A stretch of DNA of 64,000 nucleotides from Protonemura montana (lineage: Eukaryota; Arthropoda; Insecta; Plecoptera; Nemouridae), in NCBI GenBank assembly GCA_947568835.1, contig OX387607.1, positions 3,472,001-3,536,000 on the forward strand. Reading direction: 5' to 3'. Positions 37,301 through 47,597 of the stretch are shown here, one piece after another (position 1 is the stretch's first letter; each line of letters starts with the position of its first letter). The notes below the pieces were generated by a model, which did no database searches, was not told where the DNA came from, and worked only from the letters and a program-made list of their open reading frames with translations. The translations under genes and the position numbers were made by a program.

Positions 37301-39320
37301 CTGCCGCCGAGAGAAACAAAATCATTGGCAAACGGCTAACAAATTATGCGGTATCGAAAGACTCAGTCATTAGCAAAGACTCAGTTTGATTCTCCGGAAA
37401 AGAAACGAAATGGGTTGTGTTTTACTCTGATGTGTTCGCGTAACTGCCCGTAAAAAGTCCGAGCGTCGTCGCATAGACCGGCAGATGAGGCCTCAACTGC
37501 CGGGAGGAGCGTGTGTTGCCGGTCAGTGAAAAAGACTGAGAAAGGGATTTCAAAACAATGACAAAGTATTTAAAAAAAAAACGATATAAAAAAATATTTC
37601 TGCAAAAATAGTAAAAAACCTCGCCCCGTTAATAAAAAAAAAAAAAAATTGAGAATTTTCTTTATGGACACTATGTTATAAAGGCAATTATTATTTTTAA
37701 ATTTTTTTAGGGAAGTTGGTGCCGTGCCGGTTGCTCCCTACTGACCAGATTTTTATGTTATATTCAGAACACCGTCGAAACCTGTAATCTTAGATGCGTC
37801 CGACCACGCCGAACAATAGATTAGAGTCTTCAGGTTCACCCACTGGAGGCTTCACGTAGCACAGCTGGGTTGGTGGGGTTGCCGAGACCCGACAGCAAGA
37901 TCACAGCCACCGTCAGCTTCCGGTATAGTTTCTCGAGGTCCTCGGTCGAGTAGACCAACGCCGTCGTCTCGACGATCTCGCGCAACAACGCCGCTGTCTT
38001 GTACTTGACGTTTTCGCGGTGCTCGTCTATCAGCGTCTGCTTGCTGGCGAAATGTGCCTCGAAGTAGACCTAGGGCAGGTAACAAGTGGTCGCGACTTAA
38101 AAAGGACATGCTAACTTTCGAAGACCCTTGTTTGCCATTATTAAAACATTGTTGTTGAAGTGGGAGTCTATTTAATTTGTAGCATTTAACGAACCACTGT
38201 TTTGAGCAGGTATTGGTCGCGTTTCGCAGAGTCGTAGCGCAGAATAGCGCTATTTGGAGAGAGAGGGCGTTAAGGAGCCTTTACCTGCATCTTGATGGAC
38301 GCGAGCGATGGCGAGTACGTCTCGGCCAGTCGCGAAACGCACAGTGCTACCAACCTCTCGACATCATTGCGCAGAAGCGGTCTGTTCTGGTCGGATGCGA
38401 ACCCGTTCTTGGGGTTGATCACTGTCAATTTGATCTAGACACACGAATAACACTTTTTGTACTACCCTTGCCCATTCTTGCAGATAGGGCACATGCCCTA
38501 GTGCGTACCAGCTGCATCTGGTCTTATCACTGCTGAGACGAGAGGTAAACTTTGTAACGGGCAGTGGTTACGTTCCGAAAATATAATGAGTTCCCAATAT
38601 ACCAAATGTAATCCAGTATACAGGGTTTACTGTAAGAATGGGCGACAGATTGAGATTGGAGTTCAAGTCCTCGATTGGGTACCAATTTTTGAGAGGTTTT
38701 AAGTGCTCACAGTAATACAATATTGAATATTACGCCCATGACAAGAATTTGCAATTAAAATAAAATTTTCTAACCAAGGTTCTATTTCTTTTATTTGTTC
38801 ACTGGCCCAGATGATTCAGGAAGTTTTGGAACGCGACTAGTTTTGCCGATAAGACAGATGTACACTCTCATCTCGAGATGGTAATTTAATGGTAAAGAAT
38901 ACACGCTGAAGAGACTATTGGTTTAGTAGCGACTCGGTGCGATGCTAGAAATGTTGTGCAAGCACCGGTCACAAGCTTTTTGACAATCCAACCGGCGTAT
39001 TGATTTTCTAAACCAGGAAAGAACCGTGTGACAATGGGAATGAAAGCTTTGTTTCCAGTTACAATTCACGTACGGGTTTTGTTTCCTATTCAGTAAAAGA
39101 TTTTTGGAATTCAATGGGGATTTTTTACGGCAACAATACGACCAAAAATAACATCGAAAGCGAAAAAGATGCTATCACACAGGTTGAAAGAAGAATATAA
39201 AGTTCTTACGATGAAAGCAGCCAAAGATTCGTTCGTTTTGATTCCTTTCAAACCGCATTCTCTGATTATTTCCTTAACAATGTTCTTAATAACATTGTCA
39301 GTCTCCGTCCCTTTCAACAT
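31368..39320 (-). CDS. Cfap206: CFAP206, radial spoke-associated cilia and flagella protein
   Basis: CFAP206 sits at the base of radial spoke 2 in motile axonemes and is needed for sperm and cilia beating. Thirteen exons in transcript order are 39320-39210, 38434-38285, 38069-37844, 37300-37142, 36702-36521, 35926-35741, 35261-35157, 34788-34615, 34047-33899, 33534-33430, 32920-32785, 32332-32168 and 31430-31368. They join in phase for 636 residues, against 622 in human. Landmarks are VIKNIVKEIIRECGLKGI near the start, INPKNGF, ILMGIRLFNRDCHKGGEGID, TAIPTEQVF, YLGFCAWAFVTKKGALVPANP, WNEWDLRRRA, VPRLQNFIYGLR and a C-terminal FNLTR. The intron after exon 8 appears to use a GC donor (GAG|GCAGGT), because the nearby GT would break the frame. 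The introns carry several repeats. The family call is firm; the first exon is short but matches the family. Confidence 0.93.
31804..32054. mobile_element. Foldback-type element in the last CFAP206 intron
   Basis: Left and right ends are inverted copies of about 40 bp. TTGATTGTGGTGAAGAG at 31804 is mirrored by CTTCACCACAATCAA ending at 32054, followed by purine-rich stretches. A second inner pair built on GGGAAATTTCTA(T/G)AATTTCC is also inverted. There is no coding capacity. This looks like a nonautonomous MITE or foldback transposon. A target duplication could not be defined. Confidence 0.6.
34328..34372. repeat. Dispersed repeat end, copy 1
   Basis: GCATTGCAAGCGTTTGCAAT followed by TTAAATCAGATTTCATCCTAA matches the copies at about 36350 and 43985 and, inverted, at about 54025. 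It lies in the CFAP206 intron between 34048 and 34614. Confidence 0.65.
36258..36390. mobile_element. Inverted-repeat element, short copy, with dispersed repeat end (copy 2)
   Basis: ATTATTAGGAACATTACCACC near 36259 is mirrored by TAGTGTTCCTAATAAT near 36338. The inner part keeps only CTCTCAAAAATTGATGCCCA and lacks the tRNA-like core seen in the 43.7 kb copy. The GCAAGCGTTTGCAATTTAAATC end follows directly. It lies in a CFAP206 intron. Confidence 0.65.
38680..38726. repeat. Fragment of the inverted-repeat element
   Basis: CCAATTTTTGAGAGGTTTTA and the following AGTGCTCACAGTAAT resemble the ATCAATTTTTGAGAGGTTAT end of the elements at 36.3 and 43.7 kb. It is a degraded copy in the first CFAP206 intron. 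Confidence 0.4.
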
Positions 39321-41865
39321 TTTCAATCAGAAGTTCAAAAACCAGTATCAAAGAGTCGAACTGAAATCTAACCAAAAAAAAACTTGTCAAAATTCTAAAC
39401 AGTTGCAATTCTGGTATCCATGAACGCGATATGTCGATCAAACAACCCTGCTCCACAACCCATTGCTATCCGTAACCATGGCAAATAAACACAACGGAGG
39501 AAAATTCGCTTCAGAAAGGTGTCAGTAGATAGCAGCACAAAACTGAAAAGAAAATCACTTGAGCTTAGTTGTTCATGACATCAGGGTCTTCATGCGCAAT
39601 CATTGTTTCACACCAAACACTCCTTAAAATAACTATCTGCAGCACTCTAACCGACGCGTGCCAAGGATTTAACAACCACAAATCGTTTGATTAGACAGCC
39701 GGCTCTCAAGCTGTAAAAACCTAGGCTTCATTATGTTTGCCAGGGCAAGCTATTAGAATGTCGGTACGGCGGTTTCCCACCCCTTTGCCCCCCCTGAGCG
39801 AGACTTGGGCGCCCAGCGGACACATATATCGGATGACTCGCGTCCAATGGGGTTGGTAACACGACCCGAGCGCCACGAGGCATCGACTGCTGGTACATCA
39901 GTACTCATGCGGAGAAACAAACACAAATATGCGAAATTAAATGTGAGGTTGAGCAGATGTAACTACATGTCTTAGATGCTGTGAAGGAGATGTAATTAGA
40001 GACAAGATAAATGTTTGTTTGCGGGTTTTAGAAGTGTGGCCTCTTGTCAATTTGGCAGTTAGGAACTGCTGAACGAATTTCGATTGTATTTCAGAATGAC
40101 AAACAGTGTGTGGCATTTGAGATATGTGCCGGGTCCTATATCTTACCACCATAACTCTAATATCTGTCATTTCGAAAATTGACAACACATTACTAATTTA
40201 CCGACGAAGATGGAGGTTGCTGCTAAGTGGAGTCACCATATTTGCAGGTGTTAAGAAATGTTACTTTGAAATATCTCTCAGAATACTTGCATTTGAGACT
40301 GGCTTACGCTCAATGAATCTTTATTAATTCTAAACTCAACGATTGATGAACATCTATCGATATTTTGAGTCGCAATTATTTAATCGTAGACTTTTGTTAA
40401 AAATGACAGCCGCAAGTGCCATTGAGTGGCAGCTACCGTTACCAAGTGTTGCCGGCACGTTTGCTTAGCAGAACGTTTAACATTAACGCTAGCCTTCTGA
40501 GTAAATTATTTATAAACTCAATGCCTATATCCTTTAACCTATCTGTTAACCTAACCTTTATGCCTTTATCCTGGCCATATATCCATCATACACCTATTCC
40601 GAGGGTAGTCTACATTTTCCTGTAAGAGTTTACCATTTCAGAATACCGTTGAAACTATCGCCTTTTCGCCAAGAAGACCGTTGGCCTAATCTCCTGGTCT
40701 GATCCTGACGCAAGGATATGAAACTAATTGAAGTGGCATTAAGGATATCAATTACCCGTCGGTTGCCCACAAGTAATCCTGCCACCGCGGGATTACCGCG
40801 ATGAATTGCTAATAACGGCCAGGCACGTGGCGACGAGGAAGATTCCATTTCCCAGTCGGACATTTCACGTTCAGGAGATATGAACGTCAGGATAAAATCC
40901 ATGGGACGGGCGAGCGGCGGTACGTAAACTCCGTTTCAGGCGGAGAGGGAGAGTATGGATTTGGTTTGGATCTTGTAGAAAATAACCAACTGCTGTTGTT
41001 TGGATGAGCGTCGCGGAGCGAAGCAAAGCGAAGGCTCATTTCGGATTTTCTCATTTCGGAAAAAAACTACCATTCTGTTTGTTTGTTTGTTGGTTTGCAC
41101 GCTACTGACCAAACGACTGAACCGAATGACTGAATGAAATATGCAGACGATATTTAAAATCTCCTTCAACGCTTATCCTTCAACGCGATAAAGAGCATTC
41201 GTGAAGCTCTAGTTCGGCATAAATAACAGTTCCAAGGCATGCACTTCCCGAGTATGTATTTAAAAAAAATCGAATCTATTGGAAGTTTTGAATGTCTTGG
41301 TTCATCTCTTGAGCAAAGCGATCCAAGAGGCTTTCTGTGTTAATCATAAGAAACAAAATATTTGCTCCAAATTTCAGTGGGAAACTCAAAACTGACATCT
41401 CTCGTAGCAAAACATGGTTCTTTGAGAAAATAGAAATCAACTCCCATTTGTTCGGGGCAAGATGGCAGGGAGAAAAGCGTAGTATTTTTGTTATTTTGAG
41501 TGCATTTTTATTCACGCATAAGTTGCTTGATTCTAAGTTTATATTTTGAGAAGCTGATCAATAAGCCTCTCGAATAACACTTCGGCGCTGAAAACTCGAT
41601 TGAAACAATATTGAAATCAGACTCAGAACGCTGTTAAAAGATTTCAATATAAATACATACAGAGATTGATCATAGTACAACTCGGACTAATTGATTCCCG
41701 TAACATGTTCGTTGACTTTCAAGAATTCAGCAAACAAAACAAAACGCACCGTAAAGCTAGCCCCCGTAAACAAACTAGTAATTTAATTATCCCGTTCGCT
41801 CCCCCACCCCGTCAACAAGCACAGGCAGGGTAGTCCCACATAAAGACGCCGTCGTCGAGTGTAGC

Positions 41866-41902
41866 TACGACGACGACGACGATGACGACGACGACGACGA
41901 CG
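41866..41902. repeat. (CGA/GAC)n trinucleotide microsatellite
   Basis: About twelve ACG/GAC units occur with one GATGAC interruption, inside a GC-rich block. It is a simple repeat; minus-strand frames read Ser or Arg homopolymers. Confidence 0.85.
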
Positions 41903-43730
41903 GTGGAGGCGGTGGCAGGGGTTGGAGATGCCGTACAAATTCTGATGAGTTCCCTCTAGCCACCCCCGAGGAAGCCGCACAACTCGCGTTATTTCTGATG
42001 TGCACAGCTCGCCCCCGAACGAACTGACGCCGACGTTGGACGGCGCCGCGACGCTCACGATGGAGCGTCGATAACTCCGACGGCATCGGGACGACGTGAG
42101 AGGCGTCGGATTGCTGCGCAGAGAAACGGGCGAGATGCGAGTGAAGTATTGTGGGATTTTTTTAGGAGATTGACGATGGTTATTCATGGAGATAGAAAGA
42201 TTTTTGAAAATATATTTAAAAATGTATTTTAATTTTGTATCCTTCCGATTGTTTCTTGTGCTCGTCATTAAAATTCGAAACAACATCTTGTCTACAAAGC
42301 AGAGTTTAAGCTTAAATCCCATAAATCTGGAGTTAAAGTTATTATCATCATGATAACACTATATGGAAACACTATTGGCTGGTCATCTTTTAACTCCGAA
42401 TGGTAACTTAACCTGTTTAGTTTGTGGATCCACAAATAAGATTCGACATGTATTTGACTTTTTTTGTGTATTCAGTGCGATTTTGAACAAATCGAAGCAT
42501 TTTCACGGCGCACGCATAATACACTTGTGGCCGGCATCGGTAGGAACGGAGTAGGTATAACAGCATGCAATAGAGTTTGTGAAATGAAAAACTAGCAGAA
42601 GGAAAATAGAAAAAATAACGAAATCACATGGTTGGATTCCTTTTAATTCCCCGCATTTTGCACAGAGTGGAGGCAAAGGATTGAAATAAGTTGCAGTCTA
42701 TTTGCGCTTTCGAAGACGTTTCCGAGATGGCATGGCTTCTTCCGGGGATGAAACGGGAAGCGGTCTGCCAAGTCTGGAATTATGGGCAGAGTCATTCTCA
42801 GTCCAAGCTGCAATTGCCTTTGGGTTCGCGATCAACAATAAGCAACATAACATTCTTAAATTTTACACGGTTGCCACCCAGGAAACGAATGAATCCAGGT
42901 GATAAGCAGATTGGATCAATCACATTTATTTGACCAAACCGTGACTAAACAACCACCCAATCAAATAAATTGACAGTGTGACTTATGACTCCAGCTTGCA
43001 TGGATTAGCGATCCATTGACGTCCGAGAACAATTAAAAATAAAGAAGATGTTTACCTAATATCATGTAAAATATCACCCAAAGTCATCTGTCCGTCAGCT
43101 TCCATACACGTCCAGATTCCTCTGAGGCCACTCAGTCTACCGGTGCCGTTACGACGGAGCCAGCCGTGCATATGTCCGCTATCCCGCGTTCGGGGTATCC
43201 GATTCAACGGGTCGTCTCCGATGTCCCAATCGCTGGCTGACAGAGTCATCCCCCGAGCGCGGGTGTCCACCTGACTTGCATCGACGTCGTCCTTTGCAAC
43301 CTGGCCAGCCGGAAGTAGGTCTCGATCCGACGGAAAGACTCTGGCCACGCTAAGATTGAATGTCGCGATCGGACATGCCGTTTGGCTTGTTTTTGTTTTT
43401 GAAAAAAGGGTTTTTGAGTGCCATGTTTCGTGTTTCCGTTCGCGTTGCTACGTGTAATTGTGCTCGTTTATTGTAGATTTAGGTGCTGGTCGCTGATACA
43501 GATGTGTATTTTATTTATGTGCGATGATTCGATTGTATTTTGGTCGGCATTTTGGCAGTGACGAGTTGGGATGCTACCTTCTCTATCACGCTGGCTACAA
43601 TATAGAAGGAAAGTGGAGCTGCTACTTATATGGATCCAGGGTATCAATTGAGTTAAACCAAAAGTTTTAAAAACTGCAATACATGCCTTGTAGAAAATAA
43701 ATATGGAACTTTTTAAAACTTTGGCTCATT

Positions 43731-44018
43731 TTATTATTAGGAACACTAATAACCTCTCAAAAATTGATGACCAAACGGGGAATCGAACCACGATCTCTAC
43801 CTGTCGCGGGTGTTGCTCTCACCAATTGAACTACTTGGCCATGTCATTTTTGAGACGATTTTAGTGTATTTGATGCAAATGACGGATCTCCAAGGAGTAG
43901 AACCAAGAGGCTGTGAATACTCAATTCTAGTGAGGCATCAATTCTTAAGAGGTTAGTAGTGTTACTAATTATAAAAAAAACCCGCGCATTGCAAGCGTTT
44001 GCAATTTAAATTAGATTT
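43731..44018. mobile_element. tRNA-headed element bounded by ~40-bp inverted repeats, with dispersed repeat end (copy 3)
   Basis: The left end (TTATTAGGAACACTAATAACC plus CTCTCAAAAATTGATG) is mirrored by the right end, CATCAATTCTTAAGAGGTTA with AGTAGTGTTACTAATTATAA, near 43930-43972. Between them, 43769-43840 on the minus strand folds like a tRNA: acceptor pairs GGCCAAG with TTTGGTC, and a B-box GGTTCGATTCC is present. The repeat end GCAAGCGTTTGCAATTTAAAT follows. The element is nonautonomous, with no reading frame of its own. Confidence 0.65.
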
Positions 44019-45380
44019 CGCACATTCGGCTCATCCTCTTTTGACGATGCATAACCACTGAAAAAAATGAATTCAGAATTTACAACTATTTCGGTTAGAA
44101 TTTAAACCACCAAATCTCGAGTAGGTACCACACTGGAAACGAATACCAATCCTTTTCGTATTCTCTCTCCCACGGTTCTCAAAAAACACAACCCCGCCCA
44201 CAAAAACGCCATTGAAAAACTGCAAAAGACGACCGCTGTGCTAAACACTTAACAGATTGATGGGATCTCAGTGACAAAGATCGCCGTGCGCGATTATCTC
44301 CTGGCACACTTTGACAATGTAGCACACCATTACCCCCTCTCACTCCATACCATCGACGCCATAATGTGTAATAGTTTTGCCGGTAGCTTAATCCGGACCG
44401 CCGCACGTGCGACCGAGGGGTGCAAAAAAACCATCCCCTAAACGGGACCAGTCACAATGGGCGACACAATCACCTGTGTTTGCACCCTGATGTAATCAGA
44501 ATGGTTGTGGTGTGTGGTGGTTGTTGACAAATAGTCTTACAGGTAGAGATTTGTAGTGGGCTTCGCTGTGTAATGGTTGGTTTGATTGCTTGAGTCTTTT
44601 GGACTGGGTGGATGGGTTTTGATGATCGACATTGTTAGACAGGAGTATCAAGTTCCCGAGAATGGGGTGGAGTGGAAAGATTGGATCGGAACGATTCGGC
44701 GATGTGATATGGTATATAATCTGCGTGGTTGGGATTTGTAAAGAGAAACAATTTCACCTTGTGTAAACTATCTGTATGTAAATTGTGAATCGACGATAGA
44801 AATGTGAATGAAATAAAACTTAGCCACAATTTGATCAATATTTTTGACCTTATGGTCTATCAATTTCGTTGTTTTGTCTGTTTTTTTATTTATCTTCAGC
44901 CCAAAATGATTTCCTTGTCACTTGTAGACCAAAATAGTGCCATCGCCTCAGGTAGGATGTTAAGGAGAAGACGATTTGCAAAGGTTTTTTTGTGAATGAC
45001 AATCAGTTTTTGACAAGGTGTGAGAAACAGAAGCTCAGAAAATATAAAATACAGCGTAAAATATCACATAAAAAGAAAAAAATCAAGAAAATTAAGAAAC
45101 ACGCACAACCTCCCCAACTCTTCTAGTCGAAGCTGCCGATCCAATATCCGGAGCGCGGGAGACAAGTTTCAAGTTGATTACCCGGGGTGTCAGGTTGCCT
45201 CGCGTCTAAGAATGAGAAGGGGGGGGGGGAGGCACCCCGTGCACCCATCGCGCCTCGTGATCAACGGATGTGACGTGTGTGAAGGAGTGAGTCGTCCACA
45301 TGAACGACTCGCCGGGATGCTAACAGGATCAACCTCCGATGTCCAACCAACGACGACCGGCGTCCTGCCGAGGATATACA

Positions 45381-45413
45381 GGGAGGGGGGGGGGGGGGGG
45401 GGTGGGAGGGGGG
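45381..45413. repeat. G-rich homopolymer tract
   Basis: A near-continuous G run (18 G uninterrupted, plus flanking GGG groups) lies in the gene-poor region. A further G run lies near 45221. It could form a G-quadruplex on the plus strand. Confidence 0.9.
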
Positions 45414-47089
45414 TGTGTAAAAACAGATACATCGGCAGACACTTTTGCTGGATAGAGGTCGTCATGTGCCGATCGTGGTTGCGTTCGTGCGGGAGTTTTT
45501 TTTTGCGATCAGTGCGAGGGTTTAGCGTGTATGTAGCACGTAGACATGTGGCTGATTAGGCATGGATGGAATACAAGGTGGAAAATCGTGAGTTACCAAA
45601 ATCATTTTGTGATTTTTTGTGTTTGTGTTTGTGGTGATTCAAAGGTGGGGGTTGTCTTTTAAGTTTTGTGGAAATGAAGCTTCCAAATTTGTTGTCAATA
45701 AAGTATAAGGTAATGTTTATGCATTATTTATTTCTCTACTGATTGGCGACTTTCTCAGGTGAGTAATAACAATAATAGTTTAACAGTCAGTTGTTATTAT
45801 ATCTGATTAAAAATTTAACTGCCAATGAAAAACTAGATTGAGAAAAGCAACAGACGTATACATGGTTTTCACTGCAACTTGCAGTTATTTTTTTACTCGG
45901 TAACGTAGACAAAATGTAGTGTGTTTTACCTTCTTCTGTCTCCTAACTCTCGAGTGGTGTGATTCGTAACAACGATACCAACGTTTAATTTTAATAAAAT
46001 TACTGAATATATTTACGAGGCTTACGGAATCCCGGAGTCACGCAAGGAATAAGGAAGCTAACACATTATAAGTAACGATTGCTTGGTAGATTTCTTACTC
46101 AGTTAAAAGCCTGTCCCTAATTCAGATTCTTTCAAAGGACTACAATCAACGTGTCGTATTCACCACACCGCCTCGTACAGGAATTTCCCTCCCACACTTC
46201 CAACAAACCTAAAAGTGCTCGCAGTGAAAATATAGAAAAATGCACTTCTCCGAAATGCAAAAAGTCGCTTAGATTTTCCCGCCATTCAAAAATAAACCGA
46301 AGTCCGCAAAGTTACGAAGTCGCTCTTTACTGATACCTCAACGAAAACACAACTTTCTCTTTCAATTGACCGGCAGAGGGAGTCAGCGAGCATAAAGGGA
46401 AGCCATTTCACAATTCCCGGAAAACCCTGAACAGAAATGAGCGTTTTCTACATTTTGAGCTCAAAAAATGCTGGTCGGCAGAATTTCGGCAGGTGATGAC
46501 GCAATTTCCACACGAAGCACGTTAACTTCTCGGAACTTTCCATGGGCGCGAGTTTTCCGCGATGAATTTCCCAGACCAATAGGGAGCGATCGGGCGTCGT
46601 TGCTATGGTAACTACGTCCTGGGGGCGTCGGTTGGGAGCCAATGGCGTCGGGGTGGAAAGTTCGGGAGGGGGAGTCTCTGACTCGGCTGGGTTGGCCAGG
46701 CATCCCTTACCATATCGTGAAGGAGCGTTAAGATTTGAGATCGATGATGCAGCCAATGCATTCGGCAACGGGTTATTAGCAAGAAATTATGATCGAGATA
46801 TTGATATGCCATATGCTAAAACATTTAATACCTGTCTTCCCCGAAATATATGCTAGGAACAGATTCGTTCATCTTGGGTTAAACTAAATTTCCAACGGAC
46901 GAAGTATGAACGTTGAGGATGACAAAGGATGTGGTGGTCTGTGAAATTTAAAATATGTTTTAAAATTATTTTGAATAAACAATTGAGACGCGTACACCTT
47001 TTTAGTGTACATGAGCAATCAAGTTTGATGTCGGTATTACATTTTTTACATCGAATGCGCCAGGAATATTTCGTTGGAAACACTGACAA

Positions 47090-47256
47090 GGTGTTTTACT
47101 ATTATCAACGCTATAACCGTCTCAAAAATTGATGCCCAAACGGGGACTCGAACCCCGATCTCCACCTATCGCGGGTGTTGCTCTGAACCATTGAGCTACT
47201 TGGACACTGGCTTTTTGAGACGATTCTAGTGTATTTAGTGTATTTCATCCTAACTG
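47090..47256 (-). mobile_element. tRNA-headed repeat element, second copy
   Basis: Positions 47134-47206 on the minus strand fold as a near-complete tRNA-like cloverleaf. The seven acceptor pairs are GTCCAAG with TTTGGGC (two G-T). The D-arm is GCTC/GAGC, and the perfect T-arm CGGGG TTCGAGT CCCCG serves as B-box. The anticodon loop reads CGCGATA, lacking U33. The same flank as in the 43.7 kb copy (ATCAATTTTTGAGACGG on the minus strand) follows, so this is a SINE-like head rather than a working tRNA. Confidence 0.65.
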
Positions 47257-47597
47257 ACATTCGGTGCTTCACCGAAAATAAAGCGCACTAAAGTTAAAAC
47301 ACACCGAAGATCTATAAACACAGGACTCGGCCGCCGAACAAAATACATCTCCAGAAACTTCCTGTTCCGCGGGAGCAAATTTCCCAGCATCCTCATTCCA
47401 GCATCCCTTAATTAACAATCGAAGCCCCGCCAACGCCGCGTGCAGACTTGAGGTATACTTCGTGCCCCTTTGATGCGCCGCAAGCCCGTGTTCCGCTCAC
47501 GTACGGCTTCCCATACACCACAACAGACCCCAACTAATTACATCTCTAAACATTACATTTCGTATATTTCCCGATCAATTTTCCCCATATTTTCCAG

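Larger units (their letters stand above)
39321..47597. other. Gene-poor 8.3 kb between CFAP206 and Glass
   Basis: No gene can be supported here. The region holds the CFAP206 promoter, two tRNA-headed elements (43.7 and 47.1 kb), simple repeats and several GC-rich blocks (about 39.8, 40.65-40.93, 41.8-42.1 and 43.1-43.4 kb). It must also contain the missing first exon or exons, promoter and probably enhancers of Glass, because the first clear Glass exon at 47598 begins inside a codon. Confidence 0.5.

Noticed and set aside
39790-39920. A TATA-like promoter (CATATATC) with an initiator near 39898 as the Glass start
   Set aside because: The motif spacing is loose, and the short frame from the nearby ATG (39908) gives a donor in the wrong phase to join the Glass exon at 47598.
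46448-46768. Minus-strand open frame of 106 codons near 46.5 kb
   Set aside because: Low-complexity, Pro/Ser-rich translation, a competing plus-strand frame at the same place, and no family resemblance.
47134-47206. A functional tRNA gene on the minus strand
   Set aside because: The cloverleaf is good, but the anticodon loop CGCGATA lacks U33, an anticodon-stem pair is mismatched, and a second diverged copy with the same flanks exists at 43.77 kb. It fits a SINE-like head or pseudogene better.
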